A stretch of 64,000 nt of DNA from Agrypnia vestita (lineage: Eukaryota; Arthropoda; Insecta; Trichoptera; Phryganeidae), in assembly GCA_016648135.1 (NCBI GenBank), contig JADDOH010002085.1, positions 62,001 through 126,000 of the forward strand. The letters run 5' to 3'. The notes under the pieces were generated by a model. It saw only the letters and a list, made by a program, of their open reading frames with translations, made no database searches and was not told the origin of the DNA. Shown piece by piece: positions 53,229-64,000 of this stretch. The position numbers were made by a program, and so were the translations under genes. Each line of letters starts with the position of its first letter. Positions within the stretch are counted from its first letter, which is position 1.

Positions 53229-55970
53229 ATGACTAAAGCTGTCTTCTTCTTTCTGGGATGTTTCCTCTTGGTAAGTTATCAATCATTCAGATAAGAATCA
53301 AAACAACTGATAACTATGATTACGCACAGGGTTATTTGGAAAACGTTAATAACCTCGCAGGACTGTATTCCTGCCTTGATTATGAGCCGAAAATGTTTAA
53401 GCAGCCATGACCTATCAAAGTTACGGAGTTATGCAACTTTAAAATTTGCATTTTTTTCCCAATATTTCTGAGTTATTTTTTATAAAACGTTGAACTATCA
53501 TTAAGTAACTTATATCGACTATGAAAAATTAATTCATTTCAATAAAAGTTAAATAAAAACCCTGAAAAAATCCCAGTTAGAATGTTTTCCAATTGGAATG
53601 TTTTTATCATTTTACTTGACTTGTATTAAAGGGAATGAATTTTTCATTTTAGATATTAGTTACTGTAATGATAAACCCACGTTCTGCAAAAAATAAGTCA
53701 GAAATATTGAAAAAAAAATGCAAACTTAGATGTCGCATGTTGCTTGAACATTTTCGACTCACAATCAAAGCAGGAATATAATCCTGCGAGGTTATCAATG
53801 TTTTCCAAATAAACCTGTATATGCTAAAAAGAAATACGAAGCATTGTAATGGGAGATCTATTTTGAAGGAGAACAAAATTGTGGATTGCTTGTTTTTATT
53901 TCATTTCGGATACTGGATGATTGACATACATAATTGATACCTGGTCTCTTTTATGGTTACTTAACGTTTAAACCCCTTTTTTCAGGATAGGAATAAAGCA
54001 TAACAATAGGTCTTTACCGCTATTAGCTAACATTGTACACTTCGTAAATTTTGATGTTTATCTCATAGAAAGTTTACGCGTACGTTCTTCTATTTTGCGT
54101 TACTGATATAACAACCATGTTATCTAATAAATGGGGGATGTGATAATATCGACGTATCGAAAAACGTCATATTTGCATCAAATCTGGTTTGCAAAATTTT
54201 TACCCGGTATACAAAAGTAAAATGCGAACGAAGTTTGTAATCATGTACGGGTATTATGCAATACGTCATTAAATGTTATGCTCCCACTGGATCCTTGAAT
54301 TATCTACGAGTTGGTATGAACGCCAAACTAATATTTCTTTTATTATTTTTAAGATTGATAATTGCGTATGCTATAATGATCAAAAATAAAAACATTCTCG
54401 TTATTATTTATGACCATCGAACCCTTCACCGACTTCACGCGGTGTTGCACCTCACCAGCCCAAAAAATCCGGTCAAATTCTTTAAAAATGTTCAAGCCTA
54501 CAACGAGCCTAAAGACCCAATCACTTAATAAATTAGCGAAACACATCGCAAACACCCTCCCCAGGCTTCAGAAAATCAAATAGGCGAAACCAGAACTTTC
54601 GATTTTGGAAGTCGGTGTCATGCTCACAGGACCATGATGGCCGCTCGAATTAGAAATGGATTTTAAAATGCACTGTAGATTAACATCTGGCACTTAGGAT
54701 GCAAGAGAATCTAAAACTCTGCTGATCACCTGATGGACTACCTTAAGGGGGAATACCTACCTACGAAGCGCAAGAAAAGGCAATTTTTGTGATTTTTTTG
54801 AAAACCTATATGGATTATGGTATTGGTATCATTTCTAAATGAAAGTACATACTTTTAAGAATATGTTAATTTTTTTTATTAAAAAATATTAAACATTGGC
54901 GGAAAATTCTTGGGTTCTGTTGACTGCCGAAATAAAAAGGTCCCCAGCGGTGACCACTCCCACTTCATCTTTAGGTTATCAGAATAAAAAAATAAAAAGA
55001 TTATCAAAACTTACATCTTTGAATTAGGGGTTTTTAAAAAAAATATTGTTTGAATTTAAAATAGAGTACAGTTGTGGGGGAATGCGCAGAAGACAAAATT
55101 TGGGTCTCGTTGGTGGAATGGTACATGCGCAAACTTCCCCCCACTACGCCGTAAAATTTCAAGATGTTTGTCGGCTACTGTATCATAGGGAAAAATTCGG
55201 GTTTTTTATGCCGATAAAAAAAAACAAGTCACCTAAAAAATATCCTACGCCAAAGACTAGATAATAATGTATAGAATAACCATTAGAAATTTCAAGCTGA
55301 TCGGTGCAGTGGTTGCCGAGATATTTTGGTCACCGATATTCAAAACATGGTTTCAAGTAAAACGCGTTTGAAAATTGAGAAATGAACAAATCGCGAAATT
55401 TTTCAACTTACACAAAATCATCAATTCCAGGTCCATAATTTAAGTCCCCACCTTGCTTAGAATTCCCATATCATCGAGCACTTTTCACAAACATAATAAA
55501 AACAGGTATAACGTTTATATTATGAAAAAACCCGTTATTGTTATTTTTTTTAATTTTTGATTGAATTTTAAGAAAATGCAAAAATTTTAAAATGTATTTT
55601 TTTGAAATGTCTAGGTAGGTATTCCCCCTTAACAGGCAAAAAATTTGACTATGTACTATCATGTAAAAAAAATAATTTACCATCATGTAAAAAAAAAATG
55701 TACTATCATGTAAAAAAAAAATTTAAAAAGTAAAGGACTTGCGAAATTATTACTCATTTCACTGTTTAGATTCAGATCGCGGTCGCTCAATACGATCATG
55801 ATGATGGCCATGAAAAATCTATCGGATCCGGTGAGTTGGACGAGTGGATTGATTTGTGCCGCCGCCACCCGCACCATCCCCGCTGCAAGTGCTTCAACGT
55901 TTGGTGGAAGTACTGTCACACCCACGGGCCTTCTCATCCTCTCTGCGAGTGCGATTGTCAATGGTGGTAG
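53229..55970 (+). CDS. alpha2: secreted one-domain cysteine-rich protein, two exons
   Basis: Exon 1 (53229-53270) encodes MTKAVFFFLGCFLL with a GTAAGT donor. Exon 2 (55776-55970) follows TTTAGATTCAG. 78-residue precursor ending CDCQWW, the same seven-cysteine framework as alpha1. Relative to alpha1 the coding sequence has five substitutions: three replacements (Ile to Phe in the signal core, Lys to Glu and His to Pro in the mature part) and two silent changes. The intron holds a private MITE (53337-53817) and the TTAA element (54743-55632). AATAAA at 56073-56078. Function unknown; presumably secreted. Confidence 0.82.
53337..53817. mobile_element. Inverted-repeat MITE in alpha2 intron
   Basis: CAGGGTTATTTGGAAAACG at the left mirrors the end CATGTTTTCC-type sequence at the right, both with AACCTCGCAGGA inside. 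D1 lacks it, so it inserted after duplication. A second copy runs from about 63730 to beyond the window. CAGG ends suggest hAT, but no clean 8-bp duplication is visible. Confidence 0.65.
54743..55632. mobile_element. Non-autonomous TTAA element in alpha2 intron
   Basis: D2 counterpart of 21248-22035, with the same GGGGGAATACCTACCTA ends and TTAA flanks, plus an internal segment near 55065-55200. Confidence 0.7.
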
Positions 55971-56079
55971 TTAAAAAGTTAAAACAAACCCAATCTGAGA
56001 TGACTTACAATCCACTACAACAGGCATAACTTTGAATCAGTATTTTTGACTGTAAGCCATCAGACAGTATGAAATAAAA

Positions 56080-57420
56080 TATATTCAACAATATAAATAA
56101 ATAAAAATGATATGAAATTTAATTATGTAAACCCTCGATCCTTTGTTTCCTTTATTAATAAGTAGCGTTCTACTACTATTTCAAACCCTGACGATTTTGC
56201 GTGCGTAAAACCAACGCAACAACGTAATATAACATAATTAAATAATAAATAAAATAATTAAATAATTAATACTAGCAATTAAGCATTCGGCTACCGTCGA
56301 TAGTAGCCGCTGCGCGGCTATTGTTAGCCGCTAAGCGACCATAAACATTCGCTCGCTGTTTGACAGTGTGGTCGGCTATGGTGTTACTGATAATTATTAG
56401 TCCATTAAACTATTAATAGTTGTAGCTTAATGAAGCTCCTCACAGTTTTTTTTTAGTTTGAGAGATAACTGTTTTTATGTTCATACATAAATAATTATTT
56501 GCATTAAAAATATTTAGTTGTTGTACTTAGTAGGTCGGTACTTTTTAATTTTAATTTTATTGTAGTTTATTAAAAAGAGTGTCTTAAAAAGTGACCAAAG
56601 TTTAGAAAAAATATTATGTTCTTAAGGTGAAAGAGTATTTTTGTTTAGTGTACCTAAACAAATTAGGTTATGAAAAGTAATTTTGATTTGTACCTTTTAT
56701 TTTATGTTATTCGTAACTAACATTAAAAATAAATAGGTAGGTAATAAATACCTACTATTTCTTTTTTTAATATTATTTACTAAGGACTTAATTTGAAATA
56801 AATATACCTAGTAGATACATTTATTTCAAATTAACTCCTTTTTTCAAAAAGCACAAATAATTTATTTGAAATAAGGAGTAATAATTATTTTATGTTTATT
56901 ATTAGTTCAAATATCAGATACTGAATGATTAATATATGATTTAAAAATAAAGCCTGATTAAGATTGACTATTTTTTTTCCACGAAAACATGACCTTGGAA
57001 GTTTCGGTTTCGGCAGAATCTGGGACCGAAGCCGAATTTCGGCCGTAAAAACTAGTTTCGGTCGGACATTAAGTTTTTATTTCAAACATTGAAATCATTA
57101 TTGATTTTAGATTATTTTTTGATTTCCGACCCAATCTTCAGGATCTGCTTGTTTCGTTATTTAGGTTTAACAATCCCGAATGCAGCATCAACCATGTAAC
57201 AATATTCAGAAATTAAAGCGATGGTATATTTCTGTGGTACATTTTTTCTGATCAATACACAATCAGAATACATTGTAGGGTGTAAATGACACGAGGAATT
57301 ATTTTTAAAATGTTTTACCAAACAAAAATAAATTTTTGAACAATATTTCTATGTGAAAGTATGATCTAAGAACACAGTTACTGGATTTTGTCCCCAGACG
57401 GATGATTAATTAAATAAGGA
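56080..57420. other. Intergenic, shared with D1; no gene
   Basis: Counterpart of 22440-23985 without the 215-base D1 segment. Same hairpins and TTTCGG words, nothing coding. Confidence 0.5.
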
Positions 57421-57421
57421 T

Positions 57422-57694
57422 AAATTATAGAAGTCTCATAGACGAAGTTAATTTATATATGAAAAAAGTGGATGGAAGTCTCTTATACGGTGACTCAGGG
57501 CTTACAACCTGTATGAGCTGACTTAAGTGATCACTCTACACAATGCATCTTTCACCAATTGCATGTTGCGTTACATCCGAGTGATCCTTAAACCAGCTCA
57601 CATAGGTTGTAAGTCCTGATCCATCGTATAAGAGATTTCCATCCACTTTTCTCGCATATAAATTAGCTTCGTCTCTATGAGACTTCTATAATTT
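57422..57694. repeat. Palindromic MITE, D2 copy
   Basis: Counterpart of 23986-24258. Confidence 0.7.
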
Positions 57695-58463
57695 CTCCTT
57701 AAATAAAAATAAATTTGTTGGGAGCCCTACCATAATACAACCAACCACATACATCAAACATGTAGGTAACCTTCATCAGCATTATTAAAATAATAAATTC
57801 CTAAGTTGTGCACGTACACGTTGGTTTTACAGTATGCCATTCAAAATGTTGATTTGGGAAAATCTGGAAGCTTTCCCAAACTGCAAAGGCTCCGCTCCTA
57901 AGTTATTATGTTATGTTATAATAAGCCATACTCACTGGAAGGCCTTCAAATACCAAATATTTTATTTATATGTTTAGTAATATGTTTATAATACACTTTT
58001 TCATGTTTTGTTTTCATGTTTTAAATTTTTTTAGTATAAATAATTAGAAAATATGATTTTTCGTTTAAATTTAAATGAAATAAAACACTGGAGTGAAACG
58101 GGGCTAACTATATATTAACATATTATTGGAAATCATTTCGAAAGTAAGAATATCTAAATCAACATAATGAAGAAACATTTCTTAAAAATAATATATTTTT
58201 AAGAGCTTAATGTAGATTACTAATTATTTATCTTTGCGTAGATAGCTTAATGTAGATTACTAATTATTTATATTAGAGTAAAAAATTTGAGTGAATCAGA
58301 ATATTACTTGTTTCTATGTGCAAAAGATATTTGTAAAAAGAAAATGAAATATACAGAAAAATACATGATTGGAAAAAATATTTGATATCCGCCGGGATAC
58401 GAACTCAAAACAACTATTCGGGGAACTACGATAAAGATAAAAAGAGTATAAAAATATCCGTGG

Positions 58464-59565
58464 TTATTTCTCACAGGCGAAAAAGCACCCACAAGAGGGG
58501 TATGCGGATTGTCCGGCCAGGAGCTTTTTCCATTTGCGGATACAAACGCACCTCGGGTACGAAGAAGTAGGGTTTTGTGAACAATAATTGACGAGCGAAG
58601 AAGAAGGAACGCCTCCAGGAGTATTTGCCCAGTCACAGCTTAAAGAGCACACGCATTGAGGGCGGGGGTAGAAGCCGTTCAAGTATTTTCTCCATTTGCG
58701 GATACACTGGCACCACTTGTGCGTGGAAGTGGGATTATTTGCGCAATATTGGAAAAATTGCGGTGAAGGAACCTGAAGTTGTGGAGCACTTCCACCTCTT
58801 TCTCCGATAATTTCTGCAGTGTCCTGTGTCTTCACAAGCTGTACCTGAAATAAGAATGTTTTATATATAGAAACACTCTCATATATTTCGAATCGAAATC
58901 TGCCATCCACGAAACACTTTTGAAGGCCCCAACGAATTTTTTTTGTTTAACCAAAACTCCGGCTCAAATTTTTCGAGATAGAATAGTGCTAAATCTAAAA
59001 ATTTATTAATTACTGAAACTCATTCGGAAAACACTCGATTATTAACTGCTTCTACACATATTAAAGGACCAGTTAAAAATATGCCGTCATAGAATTATTG
59101 CCAAATATCTGACAAAAAATACACAGATGCATTAAGTTATTCTAAAATAACGTTTTAAAATAAAATAAAGTAAAATAAGTTTTGTCAATTTCTTTTTTAG
59201 TAACAATTTTTAGATATCTCCAATCATAAAACAATCCTTTTTAATGTAAAAAAAACACTACTAGCCGCAAGAATCTGGTGTTTATTTTTTCTTCAGGTCC
59301 AAGAATAACAGAGTTCGTTTCAAAGGTTAACGAACTTAGCCGAGGTATATACATTGGGTCAATTTTTCACTAATATTGTTCTGTAAGATTAGACACCTCT
59401 GTACATATATTTATTATATTTTAAAATATTATATTGACATCGTTAATCCTTTATAATTGATCCTTAATAATAATAAATCCTTAATAATTGATATCTTTAA
59501 TACTAATAAATATTTACCAAAAGGAAACAACCGAAGAGAATGAATTTGAGCTTCAGAGGAACCAT
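58464..59565 (-). CDS. beta5: secreted two-domain cysteine-rich protein, two exons
   Basis: Exon 1 (59565-59518) encodes MVPLKLKFILFGCFLL with a GTAAAT donor. Exon 2 (58844-58464) follows TTATTTCAG and starts VQLVKTQDTAEII. Phase 0, 142-residue precursor. Linker, then two six-cysteine domains: WCQCIRKWRKYLNG, QCVCSLSCDW, and RCVCIRKWKKLLAG, SCGCFFACEK. It is the most compact beta gene (673-base intron), probably close to the ancestral layout. Its second exon is one residue different from beta2. TATA and initiator precede exon 1. Function unknown. Confidence 0.85.
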
Positions 59566-59588
59566 TTTATTAGATTCTTCAACGTCTG

Positions 59589-59625
59589 ACTGGTGAGAGA
59601 AACTTTTTTGCTGCAGCTTATATAT
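59589..59625 (-). promoter_or_regulatory. beta5 core promoter: TATA box and initiator
   Basis: Minus strand ATATATAAG (59625-59617) and CCAGT (59593-59589), the same geometry as beta1 and beta4. Confidence 0.65.
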
Positions 59626-59689
59626 GACATTCAGTATTTGAACAAGTGATAGTAATTAATTCGAATCCTCCATTTATATTTAACGATTT

Positions 59690-61025
59690 TAATATCTCTT
59701 CTGTCAGGCGTCCACATGAGTAAACATACATACACCCATTGTGTCCCGTGCGCCTCTCCACACGACTCTCGTACAGTCATAGTCATAGTTTTCAAAAGAA
59801 ATTTTCCTCATAAAAAATCACCCAATTTCTACCACAATTTTACTCTCCCTTAAATCATTAAGTACAATTTACATTTTCTATTGGGTTGTATGTTTTATGC
59901 GTATGCATAATACCAAAATCATTCAACAAACTATCGGATAGAATAAAAAATGTAACGGGACAAAAAATATAGAAAAAACACTAAAGAAATACTTAAGTAA
60001 ATTGTGAAGTGGATACTTAAAAGCATAAAAGTTTTAATATTGTAGTTTTATATTATATTATAAATTAAGGACAATTAAGTAATGAAATGTATATATACTG
60101 TAATGAAATCCTTGCGTTTAAACTGTAAATACAGTTTAGCAATATTTAAAAATAAAATGAAAAAAACAAACAAAAAGGCGATGAAATGCAGAAATTTTTT
60201 TAGCACTCTTTGAAAGTATTAATATAATACAAAATATACGACAAATACCGTCACGGACTATTTTTGCTAGTCACACCCGTGTTTTTCGACAGGATAATCG
60301 AATCCAGCGAAAGGGTTGAAATAATCCAATTCTTGATTTTTATAATTAACTTTTTCTAACAACATTTTATCATTAAGGTATTATTTATTTTTTATTTATC
60401 ATAAAAGTGTATTACGTATTGTATAAAAACTTATTTATTAAATATTATCAATTTATCGTAAAAGTGTCCTGGGTAATTATGTCATATTCAAAATGTTAAT
60501 TGTAATTATGTAATTTTCAAGAAGTTCACAAAATGTTCTTACTTTGTACTCTAATGTCACTTTAGAACCACACGTTAGGGTCATTAATGACCTATTGACG
60601 TTTGTTAAAAAATAAAATAGATAGTCCTCGTTGTAGTAAGTATCATTAACGGTCAACGTATAAACAATCAATACTTAATGTCCTAAATGATTTATGAAAA
60701 ATCAACTTATGCCTTATTAAAAAAAAAAATGAGTAAAATATTTTTGAATAAAAATGCGTAGAAAATACATAAAAAATGTGTACAAGGAAAACAGGCTAGG
60801 AAAACAAAACTAGGCGAGTGTCCACTAAAAAAGTTGTAAAGTTTATAACCACAGTACGAAAAGTGACGCGTTAAAAGTGTATTTGATAATTATTCATGCG
60901 TTTCGTACATTTATTTATATTGATTTATGTACGATTAAACAAGTGTTGTTTGACAGGGACCATAAGTCTTGGGGAGTGCACATGTGACCAAATGAAATTG
61001 GACAATATAGTACGCCAATACTTTT
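59690..61025. other. No gene seen
   Basis: AT-rich spacer between the divergently transcribed beta5 and alpha3, presumably holding upstream control sequence of both. Only short frames. Confidence 0.45.
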
Positions 61026-61030
61026 TTGGG

Positions 61031-61063
61031 TATATAAGCTGCTAAAATTCGGCATTACTCATT
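61031..61063 (+). promoter_or_regulatory. alpha3 core promoter: TATA box and initiator-like site
   Basis: TATATAAG at 61031-61038, ACTCATT near 61057-61063, ATG at 61104. Confidence 0.6.
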
Positions 61064-61103
61064 AATTGTACAAAGCACATCTCGGGTTACTGATAGTTTT
61101 AAG

Positions 61104-62151
61104 ATGGCGAAGGCAGTACTTTTTTTTCTGGGATGTTTCCTGTTGGTGAGTTGTCATTCCTTTTCAAATTTTATAATATAAAAACAAAAAAATCTCATTT
61201 ATCAACTTTGCTTAGTAATGGCCAGCGGTGAAATTATCTTGAATAAATTGGATTCACTTCCTAGTAAAATTAAAGACACATTTTAATACATCTATAATAC
61301 AGTATATAATTGTACAAACATGAACTTTAGCCGAGGGGACTGGGATATAGCCGAAGTATGTCCCCGGTCGCATATATTTGTGATGTTTATAACGCATTTA
61401 AAGTATTTATTATTACATAATTTAATCCCCTAGTAAACAAAACGATTTTTTTTTTACAATAGACAATAACTACTTAACGTAAAAAGATATGATTGGATAC
61501 ATATAATATTTCCTAGTTTGAAGGTTAACATCTACTGACAAAAATAGGGTATTTTTTATAGGTACAGAACTCAAAAATAAAATAAAAATCGTGGTAATCA
61601 TTATTAGTGTTTAAATATAGGGTATTTTTTAAAAGGTTCGTATTCGAATAGGCGACACTTTCCAGCGAAAGATAATTTGACAGCAGACAGCTGATTTGTG
61701 TTCAGTTTGGTTTGCCATTTCACTTTCACTTACGACAGAAGAGCACTTGAAAATTGTGCAAATTTTTGAAAGTCGTAGTATTGCAATCACATTTAAATAC
61801 TAATGACATAAAATTATTTTTCCAATAAAGCCGATGCCATGGCCAATATCACGATTTTCATATATTTTATTTCAAGTTCTATACCCCTAAAAAAATACCC
61901 CGTATATTATATCTGATATGTTCATATATTAAAAACATGTCTGTAATCAGATTCAGATCTCAGTCGCTGAATGTGGCGGGAGGGGTCCCGTTAAAAGACC
62001 AAACCCTCCGAGCCAGGAGGTACTCAAATGGTGTCGGTGCCACCCGAAGGTCCCCCGGTGCATATGTCTCGAGAACTGGATGAAAGACTGCTACAACATC
62101 AGGTGTCCGCACAGACTCTGCGATTGCGTCAATAAATGGTGGGAGCATTGA
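61104..62151 (+). CDS. alpha3: secreted cysteine-rich protein, two exons, diverged
   Basis: Exon 1 (61104-61145) encodes MAKAVLFFLGCFLL with a GTGAGT donor. Exon 2 (61957-62151) follows ATCAGATTCAG and starts ISVAECGGRG. 78-residue precursor, exactly the length of alpha1 and alpha2 although the mature part is very different. Nine cysteines: KWCRCHP, RCICLENWMKDC, RCPHRLCDC and a KWWEH end. It retains the CxC, CxCxxxW and terminal CDC..WW pattern. Rich in Arg, Lys and Pro, in contrast to the His/Asp-rich alpha1. The 811-base intron has no clear transposon. No nearby AATAAA (ATTAAA at about 62209). Function unknown. Confidence 0.8.
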
Positions 62152-62349
62152 AAAGGACAATTCCGCCGATCAAGGCAGCTTTCAACCGACGCGCGACAGT
62201 GCAAACCTCAATTAAAAATGCTCGTAATTTAAAATTTAACTATCTACGCGTATTTTTTTGGTATCACCGATTGCGTCTTTTCCTTTCAGTCCTCGAGTGC
62301 TCGCCTTTGCGTATTGCCAATGTATTACATATTTAACACAAAAAAACAA

Positions 62350-63370
62350 TTACTCCATTGATTTTCTTGGTTTTATTTATAACTTTTTTCTTCTCCAGTC
62401 TGTTGCTTTATTATTTGTATATTTTTATTTAGTTATAAAAAGAAAATTACATCTAATACAAACACTCTTTTAAAAAAAAAAAAAAAATATGATCATATCG
62501 TATACATTTCAAATATTGTGCACTTAACCTACGAAAAGTAGCGAGACTAGTTACTTCCTTCACTCTTGCTGGTAGTTCATTGAACAATTTGAAATCTTTA
62601 TAGCACTATCTTTTTTGCATTTGCTAGTTTTGTTTGTGAAAGTATCAAGTACCTACCACCTCGTAGGATAAGTGTGGACCTCAAAATTATATTTCATATT
62701 TTTTATTTTTTATTCAAGATAAATACCTACATTTGATTTTTTTACAATGATAACTAATAGATATTAATAATAAAATTAGTATATATGTTATACCACACCA
62801 AAAAGAATCAAGGTTCTTATGTATGGTGAGGGATAATCACTTAGAAAGGAAAAATTTATTCAATAATACACAAATTTTGAATAACGAAAGATTTCTGTGT
62901 TAATTTTTTAAGTAATAAATAGTGTAAGATATTGGTAATATCATCTATGTTAAGAAACAATGAGCATCATACGTATATAAAAGATGTAAATTATAGGTAA
63001 GTATATAAGAGACGTGGCAATATTTATTGCATATTCTTGAAGTGGGACTTTAACTTGTACTTGAATTTATTGTGATTGTAGTTGCATAGTATGCCATTTT
63101 TAAATTATTAATTTTTAAAATATTTCTTTATTTGTAATAGTTTGAACTAGTCGGTTTTTGTATCAAGACGACAAGGATATTTTGTATAATTTTTTGCTTA
63201 GTTCAATTTTCAGAAGTATTCTCTAATGTGCATGTTAATAATTCGAATGTATGTTATATAAACATAAAAATTATATTGCTACATAATCTGGTCAAAAAAA
63301 TATAGTCTCAGTGGCGTACGCGAGGTACATAGATACCGCGTGTATAACATTCCAATTTTGTGTGGTCGAT
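62350..63370. other. No gene seen
   Basis: AT-rich sequence with an A-run near 62473; no recognised element until the half MITE at about 63375. Confidence 0.45.
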
Positions 63371-63374
63371 CATG

Positions 63375-63520
63375 GCTGGAATTGGTAAACGTAACACAGT
63401 GTAAAGTGATCACTTAAGCCAGACGGTGACAGGTCGTAAGCCCTTTAAACACCCAAAAAAGACTTCTATGCATACTTTCCCATACAAACAGATTCGCCTC
63501 CGTGAGACATTTACCTTAAT
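63375..63520. repeat. Half copy of palindromic MITE
   Basis: AAAGTGATCACTTAAGCCA, GGTCGTAAGCC, ACTTCTATGCATACTTTCCC and TCCGTGAGACAT match the family at 23986-24258 and 27365-27580. Confidence 0.55.
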
Positions 63521-63729
63521 TAAACATAAAAATAAATTATACACTTAATAATCCCACTCAGGTATAATAATTTATTGTGTATGAACATAATGCAAAAAGT
63601 GATGTGAATCTTTTGTAGGCATATATGTATTACTCAAAGGTCCGAAAAAGCCACAAAGCAGAGAAGGTGAGTCCTTGGTGCACCGACATAGACTGTCGCA
63701 CAATCTTACACAAATTGCTTATTTGGAAT

Positions 63730-64000
63730 TATTTGGAAAATTATTTGGAAAACATTAAAAACCTCGCAGGACGCACGACAGGAATATTCCTGCCTTGATT
63801 ATACATAAGTCGAATAATATCAATAGTTATGATGTTATGCAATATCAAAGTTTGCATTTTTTTTTTCAAAATGTCCGACTTATTTTTTACAAAACGTTGA
63901 ACTATCATCACAGTAACTTATATCGATTACAAAAAATTAATTCGTTTCAATATACTCGAAAGTTAAATAAAATTATAAAAATCTTGCAGAAATTCCAATT
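63730..64000. mobile_element. Partial copy of the 53337-53817 MITE, cut by the window end
   Basis: AATTATTTGGAAAACATT, ACCTCGCAGGAC, TTCCTGCCTTGATTAT and AAAACGTTGAACTATCATC match the first half of the D2 MITE. Confidence 0.6.

Larger units (their letters stand above)
52378..59415 (+). repeat. Unit D2: duplicated block with alpha2 and beta5
   Basis: Paralogue of D1 (19330-25645), nearly identical in most parts including introns and MITEs. Unlike D1 it continues into the beta first exon and promoter. Confidence 0.85.

Overview
The window looks like accessory, repeat-rich nuclear DNA of an insect, or at least an arthropod. It is strongly AT-rich, has spliced genes with TATA and TCAGT-type initiators, and carries mariner, piggyBac, pogo-like, hAT-type and TTAA-flanked DNA elements, Penelope-like retroelements with GIY-YIG domains, several non-LTR retrotransposons and a tRNA-derived SINE. 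I could not assign a species. There is no housekeeping gene, rRNA, true tRNA or CRISPR array.

The only convincing host genes form a cluster of small secreted cysteine-rich proteins, each with two exons: a 13-16 codon signal-peptide exon, a phase-0 intron, and one cysteine-rich exon. Two types occur. Type alpha (plus strand: 20172-22324, 53229-55970, 61104-62151) encodes 78-residue precursors with one compact CxC/W-rich domain. Type beta (minus strand: 10103-13462, 24964-25344, 30756-31139, 39748-43410, 58464-59565) encodes about 128-142 residues with two tandem six-cysteine domains. The spacing is C-x(8-11)-CxC-xxx-W, then G, P, CxC and xxx-C. I recognise no named family, so function is open.

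Layout: 1-4190 is alpha-type unit A with a decayed signal exon. 4190-6620 holds unassigned sequence and a minisatellite. 6620-13560 is a beta unit inflated by nested elements (mariner split by a Penelope element, a LINE tail split by a hAT MITE, a TTAA element split by a ribozyme-bearing palindrome). 13320-25645 is unit B plus unit D1 (alpha1, beta2). 25645-39000 is mostly transposon debris with beta3, a second Penelope element and a near-complete piggyBac. 39125-43410 is beta4 with an intron full of elements. 43270-59415 (C plus D2) is a second copy of B plus D1, interrupted by a pogo-like element, a deleted mariner and a LINE. 59415-62350 holds the first exon of beta5 and all of alpha3. The rest is intergenic.

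The second theme is hammerhead-ribozyme-like motifs. At least seven well-formed and several decayed copies sit in Penelope-related elements, often as both arms of large palindromes. They show a CUGANGA core, a stem II hairpin, GAAA and a palindromic stem III. Such motifs are known from Penelope-like elements; the palindromic elements with a target-site duplication seen here deserve attention. Paralogous unit copies act as natural empty sites for dating several insertions.
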